IMG/VR virus record: IMGVR_UViG_3300009507_003477
Span: 1 to 32,573 of that record
Length of the DNA stretch: 32,573 nt
DNA from: a virus
Reading direction: 5' to 3' (one strand)
In this document: one piece after another, positions 8,975 to 18,297 of the stretch
Layout: each line of letters begins with the position of its first letter
How positions within the stretch are numbered: the stretch's first letter is position 1
The notes under the pieces: model-generated
Told to the model about the DNA's origin: nothing
What the model saw: only the letters and a program-made list of their open reading frames with translations
The model's database searches: none
Position numbers and translations under genes: made by a program

Positions 8975-8983
8975 ATATTTATA
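8975..8983 (+). promoter_or_regulatory. ATATTTATA putative late promoter element (copy 2)
   Basis: Exact nonamer in the 85-base gap after the Hint protein, 21 bases before the ATG at 9005. A good ribosome site (AGGAGAG) lies between the motif and the start. It would drive the 1725-residue tail gene independently of the preceding operon. Confidence 0.6.
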
Positions 8984-9004
8984 TACTAATAGGAGAGATA
9001 AATA

Positions 9005-12000
9005 ATGGCAAAACCAACAAGACCCGGAGCATATACCAACGAAAACATCGATGGCTGGCTGTGGAGTGAAGCTATTGGTGATTGGATAGATTTAACAGGT
9101 CTTATGAATTTAGATTTTTCTGGTTTAGGTTCTGGTCTTGGTACGATAGATATAGACAAAGATGCCATACGAAAAGGTGTAAAAGAATCCATGGGATTAA
9201 CATATGGAGAAATCACACCTCTTCAAGATGGACAGGTTATTGGTATAGGAAATAGTTTTGGTACAATAACACTACCAGATTTTACACCTACACCTGTACC
9301 TCCATTAAATTTCCCATTAAAAATAAATCTAAAAAGTGTTCCTTCTCATAAAAAAGGATTTATCTTTACTGATAGTGGACAATCTGTACCAGCTCCAGGT
9401 GGTATATTTTCTGCTAATGCAAAAGATTTTTTATCATCAAAACAAATAGGTGCAAAAAGTTCTATAAAAGCAAAAGAAGTTTATACACTAAAAACATTGG
9501 TTAATGGTAATCAGTATAACGTACAAGCCTTATTAAATGGTAGGGTTGTTGGAACTGCATCACCAAGTAGACCTGGTTTAAATTTAGTATTTAATTATCC
9601 ACAAGAAATTGTTATACCAGACCCACCATCACAAGATGTTAAAGTTACTCTGCAGTATGAATTTCCAGCAGGAGTTTCTGCAACGGTTAATCTTGGTGGT
9701 AAAACTACAACAATTAAAGATAGCGGTCAAACTGATATAGTTAATGTAGACCCAAAAACACTAGATGTTAACCCAACTAGTAATAGTTCATATAATCATG
9801 TATATACTTTATATAATGCATCTGGTACAAAGGTTGCAGCTACAAATACACCAAAGTTTACATTTGGAAAATTAGTTGCTAAATCAAACTACAAGTTAAG
9901 AATTGCAGTATCAAAAGGAGAAATTCCAAAAGACCCCCCTGCAGACCCACAACCACCTGCTAGTCCAACATACAGATATGAAAAATATATTGTAACTGAG
10001 AAAAGAACATCGGGTGAATCTGCTCCAGGATATACAAAACCAAGTTTAGAATTAACAGATGGTGGACTTTATACTTTCAATATTGGAGAGGGTGGTAATA
10101 CATCAGTTGAAGTACCATTTACAACTCGTAATACAGATTGGGTAAATGTTAGAACAAAAAATGGTGTAAGAAAAAATAATTTCAATACTAAATTAGTTTT
10201 AAAAGAAAGTGATTTCAACGGCCCGGGTGCATATCAAGTTTGGTTACAACCAGATTCTAATATTAATGGTACTGGTGAAGCAAAAGCAGTAGCAATAAAC
10301 GTAATTCAAAAAGATTTCCTACCAGGACCGGATATTACAAGAATTGAATTTCCTGAAACTATCCTTGGTGAAGATTACAAGGGATATAATATTGATTTTG
10401 GTGTAAATTGGGAATCGGTAAATACAAACTATATTGATGTTTTTATTGGAAAGGTATCAAATACTACACGAATATTAAAAGGTGGACCTGCTATAGGTTC
10501 TCAACAATTTAATATTGGTAAGATATTAAAACAAGCTGGAGAATCATTACAAGATGTAGCAGGATATGTTTATTTTGATTTATATTTTATTCCTTACAAT
10601 GAAGAAGGTGATGAATTAACTAAAGGAATAACAGAATCAATTAAAATTGCATTTGATAAAGGTGATATATTACTTCGTAGACCTGAGGTAATGAGAGATA
10701 TTTCAGATGCCATATGTGAAAACTTTGACTCATCAGCTCTTGCACAAGATAACTCTAAATTTTTAACTCATTTAATGCACTTTGGTGATGGGGATAATAA
10801 ACTTATCGCAACATGGTGTACTGATTATGAAGAATTTTCTCAATATGAAGATGTAATTCAAAAGGTTGAAAATGATGAAGGTGAGTATGTAGACCAAATC
10901 GTTCGTAAAAAAACAAACGAAGAAGAAACTTTGGTATTCAAAATGTACGAACCACTTCCAAGAAGTGTTCAACCGAATGAACAGATTTGGGTATCTAAAA
11001 TACAATCAATTCCACTTATTGAACAGGTAACTCTTGTTAATGAAGAATTAAAAGATTGTATTGAATTAAGACCAGACTTTGGCCAAGGAGTTTGTGGTGA
11101 AAATATTGGATTCCAAATTTATGATGAATTAGTATCTAGTGGTTCTGTAACTACAACATCTTTATTATCACAATTTGTAAGTGGTAGTGGATTTTCTTTA
11201 AAGAATCTTGATATACAATATGTAAGTTCTTCCAAAGAAATTAGTGGTTCACTTATTATAGATTCTACTACAAGTTGGGGATGGGATAATTTTGTTAAAT
11301 ACTCTTCTGCAGAAGAACGAGTAAACAACTTTTTATATAAAATAAAATTATTAGAATTCTACGATGAAAAGGTAGAACAATTACAATCAGGCTCATTCTA
11401 TACAGGTTCAGTAAGAATGCAAAAAGAAATAGAATCAAATAAAATATCAAAACAAAAACTAATTGATAATTTAGATGGGTTTGAATCTTTCTTATATACA
11501 AGTTCATCAATAGATGGATTAACTTATCCCGGTGCAGGACAAACATCTATATCTGCATCTACATCTAATGATGCGGTAAATTGGTATAGTGGTATTATAG
11601 ATTCAGCACAAAATTATGATTATTATAATAAAGATTTCTTAGTAAATAATTTACCACAGCATGTAATTGATGACCAAGAAGGACCTGAGTTTATCACATT
11701 CTTTAATATGATGGGTCATCATTTTGATGTTCTTTGGTCTTATACAAAATCAATAGCAGAAAAGAAAAATTTAGAACACAAATATTCAAGTGGTATAAGG
11801 GATGGATTACTATCTCAAATGTTAAAATCTCTTGGATGGGATGCTAAAATGGGTGCTAACGCACAGGCACTTTGGCAATATGCATTTGGTACAACAGAAG
11901 ATGGTACTTCTGTAAACTCAATGACGGGTAAGGATAGACAGAACGAAGTTTGGAGAAGATTACTAAATAACTTACCTTACTTGATGAAACACAAAGGTTC

Positions 12001-14182
12001 AAGTAGAGCAGTAAAAGCAGCACTTGCTTGTTATGGAGTTCCTTCATCAATGTTAACTATAATGGAGTTTGGTGGACCAAGAAATGGAGATGGTGGTGTA
12101 ACTAAGTATTCATTTGAAGATAGAACTGCTGCAATAAACATAAGTGGTTCTGAATCTATATTGATTCCATGGAAAGAATATACAGAAACAGTAGACCATC
12201 CAAATTCAGTTGAAATTCGATTGAATACAGAAGAAAGACAAACTCAAACATTTATATCATCAAGTGGGTGGAATGTTGGTGTTGTCTATCCTGGCACTGG
12301 TACTCAAGGTAAAGTAGAATTCCAATATTTAAGTGGTTCTACAATATTATCGCAATCATCTGAACTAATGCCATTCTTTAATGAAGAATATACTCAGATT
12401 GTAGTACAACATCTTGGAACTGGTTCGTTTGAAGTATTTGCAAAAGAAGCTTTTAATGAACGAATTAGAAATGCAGTATCAATGTCAATTAATAATGTAC
12501 CTACTTCATCTTGGGAATTGGATAACCAATTAACAATCGGTGGTTCTACATTTACAGGTTCAGTTGATGAATTTAGATATTGGACAACCGCATTATCAGA
12601 ATCAAGAATTGATAACCATACTTTAATGCCAGATGCAATTGATGGAAATCATCATTCATCTTCTACCGAAGATTTAATTCTTCGTTTAGATTTTGAATAT
12701 CCAAAAGATAGAAATGCAGATACTTCTATTAAAAATGTTTCAATTAACGAAACATATGACGTTGATTTTGTAACTGCATCAAACTTTGATAGTAATAGTA
12801 CTTATCCATATCATTATACAACATATGAAAGAACTGTAACTGCAAATGTTCCTTCAAGTGGATTTAATGTTGGTAATAAATTTAGATTTGAAGTACAAGA
12901 GGCTCTATCACCAACAGAAAATATAACAAATGGATTAAGTCTTTCTTATAGAGAACGTTCAACTAAAAAATCATTTGATACTGCACCAATTGATTCTAAC
13001 AAATTAGGATTATTTTTCTCACCAATTAAAGAGATTAACAATGATATCCTTAAATCAATCGGACAATTTGAATTAGATGAGTATATTGGAGACCCTAATG
13101 ATAGATATAATCACGAATATACTGAATTAAAGAAACTTAGAAACTATTATTTTGAAAGATATACAATAAATCTTTATGAATATATTCAATTAGTAAGATA
13201 TATAGACCAATCCTTGTTTGAAACACTAGAAACACTTGTTCCTGCTAGAGCAATTACATCAAGTGGATTATTAATTGAACCACATATACTTGAAAGAAGT
13301 AAAGTAGAGCATAAAAAACCAACTGCTATTGATGTTCTTGCAAAAATTAAACAACCTACGATTAATTTAAGAGATACAGTTAAAATCAGACCACAAAATA
13401 TTAAAAGACAAGATACTCGTGTGAATCTTTTTGATAGATTTAAGTTTAAAACTGATGCAAGAAGAATAAATCCTGGTATTTTAAGAAGATTTACTCCAAG
13501 ATTTACATTTAATAGAAGTCAGTATAATGGTATTTTAAGAAGTGTTGGACCAACATTTGTATCTTCTGTTGATTTACAAGATGGTAGAATTACAGATACA
13601 CTTAAAATTCAACAGTTATTAAGACAGTTTGATGTTCGAGGTGGTCAATCACAAATTGGTATAGACCCAAGAAATCTTAGAAATGGTCTTGCTGGAATTC
13701 TTGCTAGAAATGGAGTTGCAAATATTACTCGTTTAGATGGTAATGGAAGATTGATAAAAGAAAGAAAACAAGTTTGGATTGTAACTGAACAATATACAGA
13801 AAAGGAAAGACAAGCAATTCCTGGTACTGGTCAGAAAACTGCCGATGGTAAAAGATGGTTCAAAGAACCACTATATAGATTGGTTGATGTTACTAAAACA
13901 AGAAAAATAGTAGTGTTTAATGAAATAGGAGACCCTGCACCAAGTGGAGATAATATTTTATCTGCTGTTGCAGCTAATTCAAATGGTGGAAGATTACCAG
14001 GTTCAAACTTAGGTGATAAATATGGTAAAAGAGGATTTAAATCTCCTTCAATACAAACATCAAGAACAACTTTAGATGGTCGTTCACCTGTAGAAACTTT
14101 CTGTACGAATCCTAATATTCTTAAAGTTTCTGATACAGCAAGAGGAAAAGGTGAACCAATTTTAGAGGTTGATAAGAAATAA
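9005..14182 (+). CDS. Giant multidomain tail/baseplate protein with LamG-like insert, 1725 aa
   Basis: A strong AGGAGAG lies 9 bases before the ATG. Residues 1-~570 are Pro/Gly/Thr-rich, probably a string of Ig-like or other beta domains. Residues ~885-1020 look like a tail-associated helical module: 'EGPEFITFFNMMGHHFDVLW' and then 'LLNNLPYLMKHKGSSRAVKA', reminiscent of P2 gpI-type and other large-phage tail proteins. Residues ~1040-1240 resemble a LamG/ConA-like lectin domain (TGSVDEFRYWTTALSESRI). Near 1390-1435, LVRYIDQSLFETLETLVPAR...SSGLLIEPHILERSKVEHKKP matches a motif I recall from large marine phage structural proteins. The C-terminal third is basic and rich in Asn and Arg. Likely a baseplate or tail-fibre-network protein that may also bind glycan. 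Exact T4 counterpart unclear (gp7-like by position and size is one option). Confidence 0.65.
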   Translation: MAKPTRPGAYTNENIDGWLWSEAIGDWIDLTGLMNLDFSGLGSGLGTIDIDKDAIRKGVKESMGLTYGEITPLQDGQVIGIGNSFGTITLPDFTPTPVPPLNFPLKINLKSVPSHKKGFIFTDSGQSVPAPGGIFSANAKDFLSSKQIGAKSSIKAKEVYTLKTLVNGNQYNVQALLNGRVVGTASPSRPGLNLVFNYPQEIVIPDPPSQDVKVTLQYEFPAGVSATVNLGGKTTTIKDSGQTDIVNVDPKTLDVNPTSNSSYNHVYTLYNASGTKVAATNTPKFTFGKLVAKSNYKLRIAVSKGEIPKDPPADPQPPASPTYRYEKYIVTEKRTSGESAPGYTKPSLELTDGGLYTFNIGEGGNTSVEVPFTTRNTDWVNVRTKNGVRKNNFNTKLVLKESDFNGPGAYQVWLQPDSNINGTGEAKAVAINVIQKDFLPGPDITRIEFPETILGEDYKGYNIDFGVNWESVNTNYIDVFIGKVSNTTRILKGGPAIGSQQFNIGKILKQAGESLQDVAGYVYFDLYFIPYNEEGDELTKGITESIKIAFDKGDILLRRPEVMRDISDAICENFDSSALAQDNSKFLTHLMHFGDGDNKLIATWCTDYEEFSQYEDVIQKVENDEGEYVDQIVRKKTNEEETLVFKMYEPLPRSVQPNEQIWVSKIQSIPLIEQVTLVNEELKDCIELRPDFGQGVCGENIGFQIYDELVSSGSVTTTSLLSQFVSGSGFSLKNLDIQYVSSSKEISGSLIIDSTTSWGWDNFVKYSSAEERVNNFLYKIKLLEFYDEKVEQLQSGSFYTGSVRMQKEIESNKISKQKLIDNLDGFESFLYTSSSIDGLTYPGAGQTSISASTSNDAVNWYSGIIDSAQNYDYYNKDFLVNNLPQHVIDDQEGPEFITFFNMMGHHFDVLWSYTKSIAEKKNLEHKYSSGIRDGLLSQMLKSLGWDAKMGANAQALWQYAFGTTEDGTSVNSMTGKDRQNEVWRRLLNNLPYLMKHKGSSRAVKAALACYGVPSSMLTIMEFGGPRNGDGGVTKYSFEDRTAAINISGSESILIPWKEYTETVDHPNSVEIRLNTEERQTQTFISSSGWNVGVVYPGTGTQGKVEFQYLSGSTILSQSSELMPFFNEEYTQIVVQHLGTGSFEVFAKEAFNERIRNAVSMSINNVPTSSWELDNQLTIGGSTFTGSVDEFRYWTTALSESRIDNHTLMPDAIDGNHHSSSTEDLILRLDFEYPKDRNADTSIKNVSINETYDVDFVTASNFDSNSTYPYHYTTYERTVTANVPSSGFNVGNKFRFEVQEALSPTENITNGLSLSYRERSTKKSFDTAPIDSNKLGLFFSPIKEINNDILKSIGQFELDEYIGDPNDRYNHEYTELKKLRNYYFERYTINLYEYIQLVRYIDQSLFETLETLVPARAITSSGLLIEPHILERSKVEHKKPTAIDVLAKIKQPTINLRDTVKIRPQNIKRQDTRVNLFDRFKFKTDARRINPGILRRFTPRFTFNRSQYNGILRSVGPTFVSSVDLQDGRITDTLKIQQLLRQFDVRGGQSQIGIDPRNLRNGLAGILARNGVANITRLDGNGRLIKERKQVWIVTEQYTEKERQAIPGTGQKTADGKRWFKEPLYRLVDVTKTRKIVVFNEIGDPAPSGDNILSAVAANSNGGRLPGSNLGDKYGKRGFKSPSIQTSRTTLDGRSPVETFCTNPNILKVSDTARGKGEPILEVDKK

Positions 14183-14205
14183 AAACAATAATTTTAAAAA
14201 TAGTT

Positions 14206-14214
14206 ATATTTATA
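14206..14214 (+). promoter_or_regulatory. ATATTTATA putative late promoter element (copy 3)
   Basis: Exact nonamer in the short gap after the giant tail gene, 25 bases before the ATG at 14240. An AGAGGAA ribosome site lies closer to the start. It would serve the two-gene unit ending at the terminator near 16141. Confidence 0.6.
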
Positions 14215-14239
14215 TATTGAATAACATAGAGGAACAATT

Positions 14240-14869
14240 ATGGCATATTTAGATAACGCAGAAATTACAGTAGATGCTATCCTTACAAGAAAGGGTAGAG
14301 AACTACTAGCAAACGGTGGTGGATTAAACATCACAAAATTCGCATTAGGTGATGATGAGATAGATTACTCATTATACGAACCGGCACATCCAAAGGGTAG
14401 TGCTTATTATGATGCAGCAATTAAAGCAATCCCAATTACTGAGGCTTCACCAGATGAAACTCAGGCATTAAAATATAAATTGGTAACTTTACCAAAGGGT
14501 ACAAAGAAAATTCCAAAAGTAGAATTTGGTATTCCTTCGGTTTCTGTAAATCAGAATTCAGGTCAAGTATCTCTTACTCCAACAACTTCACCAGCTGGTA
14601 ATTCACAAAGTGGATATACTATTATTCTTTCAAACAAGAATGCAGGTTCTATTGTAGGACAAGGTTTAGCAGCAACTTCAGGTACAATTCCTCTAGCACT
14701 TGGTGATGAAATTACTACAACTGCTGCAATTGAAACTGGATTATCATTTACATTTATTGCTAATCCAAATATTACAGCAACTATTAAAACAACGATTACT
14801 GTATATGGTAATGAAACTGGTGGTTCACAAACTATTCCAGTAACAGTTACATATGTACAGCCAAAATAA
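14240..14869 (+). CDS. Virion structural protein, 209 aa
   Basis: The N-terminus (residues 1-50), 'ILTRKGRELLANGGGLNITK' followed by FALGDDEIDYSLYEPAHPKGSAYYDAAI, is a pattern I associate with a small structural protein found beside tail-fibre genes in marine T4-like phages; its biochemical function is unknown. From residue ~95 a separate Thr/Ser/Gly-rich beta domain follows with an Ig-like look (PSVSVNQNSGQVSLTPTTS ... ITVYGNETGGSQTIPVTVTY). The gene begins a two-gene unit behind putative late promoter copy 3 and has AGAGGAA upstream. The gap to the next start is only 17 bases. No catalytic residues are recognisable. Confidence 0.65.
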   Translation: MAYLDNAEITVDAILTRKGRELLANGGGLNITKFALGDDEIDYSLYEPAHPKGSAYYDAAIKAIPITEASPDETQALKYKLVTLPKGTKKIPKVEFGIPSVSVNQNSGQVSLTPTTSPAGNSQSGYTIILSNKNAGSIVGQGLAATSGTIPLALGDEITTTAAIETGLSFTFIANPNITATIKTTITVYGNETGGSQTIPVTVTYVQPK

Positions 14870-14886
14870 TTAAGGAACTATAAAAG

Positions 14887-16122
14887 ATGGCACAAATAAC
14901 AGGACAAGCAGGAGTAAATCTATCATCTGATTTAGCAGCATATCTATCTTCTCAGAATGGTAACGTTACTTCTGAACAATTATCGGAAATCATCAACCAA
15001 TATTTAAGTGGTGGTGATAAAGTTGCAGCACAAGGTGGAAACCTTTCGACTGGAATCTATAAAAGATTTGGAGAGTTTGATACTGTACAAGGAAAAGTAG
15101 AAACTGTAACAACTGGTCTTTGGACTGGTGATACTGGTTCTCTATCTAATTTCTTTACTTCATCAGCACAAACTGCAGCTTCAACAGAATATTATTTAAA
15201 TGTATATTCAACAGACCCTGGTACTGATGCATCTGCAGAAGTACAATACGCAGTAGCATTTGGTAACAAATATGGTAGTGGTTCAACTTCATTAGGAAAT
15301 GATGATACATCTACCCAAGCATCCAAAGCAACTTACGCTCAATATAGACAAATACTACTAGAACAAGATGATGAGTTATTCTCATTTGCATCTGCTTCAG
15401 GTACTTCAATAGATTCAGATGATATTTTTGTTATCAACATAGCACGTGCCCGCTATAAAGAATCAGTTGACCCTGGTAACTTAGAATTCATTTTAAGTGG
15501 TTCTAATGGTACTTTTAGATATATTGATGATAGTGGTAAGAAATTCTCAGATACCGTAGGAAAAGCGGGAAGAGTGTTTAATATTGCAAGTGGTTCACTT
15601 AACTTAGGAACAGAGAACCCAGCAACAATAAAACAACTTTACTCAAGTGCATCAGCTGCAGAAGGACAAGGATATGGTAAGTTTTATCCAGACCAAGGTT
15701 TAATAGTACTTAACCCATCAGCTATTATGGCTGAAGTTGGTTTAAGTGTTGACAGTGGTTCAAACGAACTTGCATCACTTTACAAAGGATTTGATTATGA
15801 AGGAAAGAACCAATACTTAATACATCATATGTTAGAACGTGGTGGTGATTTCCAAGCAAGAAGAGTAGAAAATCTTTCTACATCTCACTACTTTGTAAGA
15901 GCACAGAACAGAGAATTTAACTTTTCAAATAACCCAACGTTTGTAAGCGGTTCAGATGGTACTTTTAGAGAATCATCATTTGAAAAAGACCCTAGAACTT
16001 ACATAACATCAATTGGACTTTATAACGATGCTAACGAAATGTTAGCAGTGGCTAAAACTTCACAACCTATTGAAAAATCATTTGATAAAGAAGTACTTAT
16101 AAAAGTTAAACTTGATTTTTAA
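14887..16122 (+). CDS. Virion structural protein, 411 aa (paralogue of the next gene)
   Basis: The C-terminal ~85 residues contain REFNFSNNPTFVSGSDGTF and then 'TYITSIGLYNDANEMLAVAK' with SQPIEKSFDKEVLIKVKLDF at the very end. The next gene closes with the same pattern (CEFNYSQNPS, TFVSTIGLYDDNNNMVAVAK, PIKNYPD..LNFIVRIDL). This end module resembles structural proteins of marine T4-like phages. The first ~300 residues are Ser/Gly/Thr-rich and beta-type and differ from the neighbour. The ribosome site is weak (AAGGAAC, about 8 bases further upstream than usual). It is the last gene before a clear terminator. A tail or neck-fibre role is plausible but not shown. Confidence 0.65.
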   Translation: MAQITGQAGVNLSSDLAAYLSSQNGNVTSEQLSEIINQYLSGGDKVAAQGGNLSTGIYKRFGEFDTVQGKVETVTTGLWTGDTGSLSNFFTSSAQTAASTEYYLNVYSTDPGTDASAEVQYAVAFGNKYGSGSTSLGNDDTSTQASKATYAQYRQILLEQDDELFSFASASGTSIDSDDIFVINIARARYKESVDPGNLEFILSGSNGTFRYIDDSGKKFSDTVGKAGRVFNIASGSLNLGTENPATIKQLYSSASAAEGQGYGKFYPDQGLIVLNPSAIMAEVGLSVDSGSNELASLYKGFDYEGKNQYLIHHMLERGGDFQARRVENLSTSHYFVRAQNREFNFSNNPTFVSGSDGTFRESSFEKDPRTYITSIGLYNDANEMLAVAKTSQPIEKSFDKEVLIKVKLDF

Positions 16123-16140
16123 AATAACTTAACCTCTAAT

Positions 16141-16169
16141 AAACCCCACCGTGAGTGGGGTTTTTTGTT
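16141..16169 (+). terminator. Rho-independent terminator
   Basis: A nine-base-pair hairpin has arms 16141-16149 (AAACCCCAC) and 16155-16163 (GTGGGGTTT), a five-base loop, and a T-rich tail (TTTTTTGTTT). It lies 18 bases after the stop at 16122 and is the only convincing intrinsic terminator I found in the window. A putative late promoter begins at 16175, almost directly after it, so the next gene is probably insulated and transcribed on its own. Confidence 0.9.
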
Positions 16170-16174
16170 TCGAT

Positions 16175-16183
16175 ATATTTATA
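16175..16183 (+). promoter_or_regulatory. ATATTTATA putative late promoter element (copy 4)
   Basis: Exact nonamer six bases downstream of the terminator and 15 bases before the ATG at 16199, the shortest spacing of the seven copies. GAGGAG follows directly as ribosome site. The terminator-promoter junction supports this motif being a real transcription start signal. Confidence 0.65.
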
Positions 16184-16198
16184 TAGAGGAGTAAATAT

Positions 16199-17494
16199 AT
16201 GCTAAAGAACATACCAAAATCAAACGTATCTAATAGACAATTTAAAGTTTATAAAAGATTTGCTGCAACTCATGCAGATTATCCTGTATTAAAGATATAT
16301 GATAAGAGTTCTGTATATCATACAGGTAGTGGACAATTTGATAGTAGTTCATTTGATAGAACTATAAGTGGTTCTATTAATGATTCTTTCCATAAATACC
16401 CAATGTATCAATCTATTAAACACAAGTATTTTACCGATAATGGTTTAATAAATATGTTTGGTATGGTAACAGATATGGGAGATTTTTCAAATGAAAGAAG
16501 AATCGATGAAACTCTTTTCTTAATACCAATAACTCAAAGTAGAGTGGGTGAAGGGATAAAACCAGGTTCAGTAAAGCTTTATTCAGACCAATTAAACTCT
16601 GGTTCTTTAATTTATGATGATGGATTTGGAAATCTTGTAGGTGAACGAAAAAAATATCAATTTTTAGATGCAGATTTTGGTTCATTTGGAACTGGTTCAT
16701 TAAGTAATAATGGAGATTTAGATAAAGGAGTATATCTTAAGGTATCGGATACACTTGTAACTGAATCTGTAAAACTTAGTTATGGGTTGGATTTAATGAA
16801 TCCTACAATGACATTAACATTAGAAGGTGATACTGATATTCATACACTTGAACGATGGGATATGTTTACAAACGATATTGGTGGAGAATATATTTCAGGT
16901 TCATCTGATATTAGAACACAAGGTACAATACATTTTACAGAACCTTTAAATTTCTTAGGTTCACCATTAAAACCATTACAGTATGGTAATGTATTATATC
17001 AAGATGGTTTAATAGCAATTACCACACACGATGTTCACAATGATGTTAGTTTAGAAGATGTTACAACATATGATTTACAATATCGTTCTACTAAAACATT
17101 AAATGAATTGGAAGTTCTTTGTTCTGTAAAAGATTGCGAATTTAATTATTCACAAAACCCATCTGCGGTAAATGTAACTCTAAGTGGTTCATATGATTTT
17201 GAAACAACTGAGATTTTCAATGTTAGACCAGGAGGGGCAAGAAAAATAAAAGAAATAACAGATATTAGTAGAAAAGAAGAATACTATGGAACTACTGGTT
17301 CAATAACAGGTTCATGGGATGATTACTATTCAAAGACAATAACAGACCCGACTGGTTCATATTTAACAACATTCGTATCAACAATAGGGTTGTATGATGA
17401 TAACAATAACATGGTAGCAGTGGCAAAGTTACCTAAACCAATAAAAAATTATCCAGATATGGCACTCAATTTTATCGTTAGAATTGATTTATAA
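16199..17494 (+). CDS. Virion structural protein, 431 aa (paralogue of the preceding gene)
   Basis: It shares its C-terminal module with the 411-residue protein upstream: 'CEFNYSQNPSAV', then 'TFVSTIGLYDDNNNMVAVAK' and a closing PIKNYPDMALNFIVRIDL. The rest is different: an N-terminus beginning MLKNIPKSNVSNRQFKVYK, then Ser/Gly/Asp-rich beta segments. GAGGAG lies eight bases before the ATG. It sits between a terminator plus late-promoter motif and a second late-promoter motif, so it appears to be a single-gene transcription unit. Such paralogue pairs often form different parts of one tail or neck appendage; that role is inferred. Confidence 0.65.
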   Translation: MLKNIPKSNVSNRQFKVYKRFAATHADYPVLKIYDKSSVYHTGSGQFDSSSFDRTISGSINDSFHKYPMYQSIKHKYFTDNGLINMFGMVTDMGDFSNERRIDETLFLIPITQSRVGEGIKPGSVKLYSDQLNSGSLIYDDGFGNLVGERKKYQFLDADFGSFGTGSLSNNGDLDKGVYLKVSDTLVTESVKLSYGLDLMNPTMTLTLEGDTDIHTLERWDMFTNDIGGEYISGSSDIRTQGTIHFTEPLNFLGSPLKPLQYGNVLYQDGLIAITTHDVHNDVSLEDVTTYDLQYRSTKTLNELEVLCSVKDCEFNYSQNPSAVNVTLSGSYDFETTEIFNVRPGGARKIKEITDISRKEEYYGTTGSITGSWDDYYSKTITDPTGSYLTTFVSTIGLYDDNNNMVAVAKLPKPIKNYPDMALNFIVRIDL

Positions 17495-17495
17495 C

Positions 17496-17504
17496 ATATT
17501 TATA
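17496..17504 (+). promoter_or_regulatory. ATATTTATA putative late promoter element (copy 5)
   Basis: Exact nonamer starting two bases after the stop at 17494 and ending 21 bases before the ATG at 17526, with AAAGGAAA as ribosome site. It would drive the 62-residue gene and perhaps read on into the sulfotransferase. Confidence 0.6.
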
Positions 17505-17525
17505 TAATACAAAGGAAAACAAACT

Positions 17526-17714
17526 ATGGCTTCAATTAAAGACTTGTACGACAAATCAGAATTTGCAAAACTTGCAGATAAAGGAAAAGATAAAACTCCA
17601 ATATCAGCAGGAGATTTTGATTTAAAGAAACTATCAAAAGATGAAAAGGCTCTAGCAGCAGCAAGAGGTGGTAAGTTAAACCAAACTCCTTATTCATCTA
17701 CCGTAAAATTATAA
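17526..17714 (+). CDS. Small hypothetical protein, 62 aa
   Basis: Not recognised. The protein is highly charged and Lys-rich (IKDLYDKSEFAKLADKGKDK, DLKKLSKDEKALAAARGGK) and probably part helical, part disordered, with no membrane segment. A late-promoter-like motif and AAAGGAAA precede it, and its own promoter suggests a product needed in quantity, such as a minor virion or assembly protein. Its reading frame is intact and it is well placed between neighbours (10 bases to the next start). Confidence 0.6.
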   Translation: MASIKDLYDKSEFAKLADKGKDKTPISAGDFDLKKLSKDEKALAAARGGKLNQTPYSSTVKL

Positions 17715-17724
17715 ACTATATAAT

Positions 17725-18297
17725 TTGAGTTTATTAATAAATCGTTCCAAAAAATGGGGATTTATTCATATACCTAAAACTGGTGGTACATCTATTACAT
17801 CGGTACTACAAAACGTAGTGGGTACTGAATGGGTTTCTAAATCACATAATCATATTGGTAAATTTGAGAACATAAAGGATTACTACATCATGTGTTTTGT
17901 AAGAAATCCTTACACTCGATTTGCATCTGCATATAATCATCAATGTAGAAAAGATGGATTTATGTCAGTACATAGATTCATAGAAACTATCGATAAAAAT
18001 GATTATTTGTTTTTTCCCCAAAGCTATTTTATACGAAATGGGAGTACCAAAGATAAAAAAGTAAGTTTTATTGGTAGGTATGAAAATTTCATAAACGATG
18101 TGAATTTTATTTTAGATAAAGTAGAATCAAATGAAAATATACCACATCTAAATCGTAATCCAATTTATGATAAACATCCAGAATTAAATCAATACAATTT
18201 TTACAAACATCTATATATTGATAAGGATGTTCTAACTTGGGTACGAGAGAGGTACTTAAATGATTTCAAAATTTTTAACTATGATATGGACATATAA
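17725..18297 (+). CDS. Sulfotransferase family protein, 190 aa
   Basis: Predicted to transfer sulfate from PAPS to a glycan or other hydroxyl. FIHIPKTGGTS (residues 13-23) is the 5'-phosphosulfate-binding loop, with the lysine and 'TGGTS' typical of carbohydrate sulfotransferases. FVRNPYTRFASAY (58-70) is the 3'-phosphate-binding motif, with the conserved Arg60 and Ser68. 'VSFIGRYENF' further on is another family-typical stretch. At 190 residues it is compact but contains both cofactor motifs. The start is taken as TTG at 17725 because the P-loop begins at residue 13 and no in-frame ATG precedes it; the first internal Met (residue 56) would remove the P-loop. Its last 38 bases overlap the next gene. 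The acceptor is unknown. Confidence 0.8.
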   Translation: MSLLINRSKKWGFIHIPKTGGTSITSVLQNVVGTEWVSKSHNHIGKFENIKDYYIMCFVRNPYTRFASAYNHQCRKDGFMSVHRFIETIDKNDYLFFPQSYFIRNGSTKDKKVSFIGRYENFINDVNFILDKVESNENIPHLNRNPIYDKHPELNQYNFYKHLYIDKDVLTWVRERYLNDFKIFNYDMDI

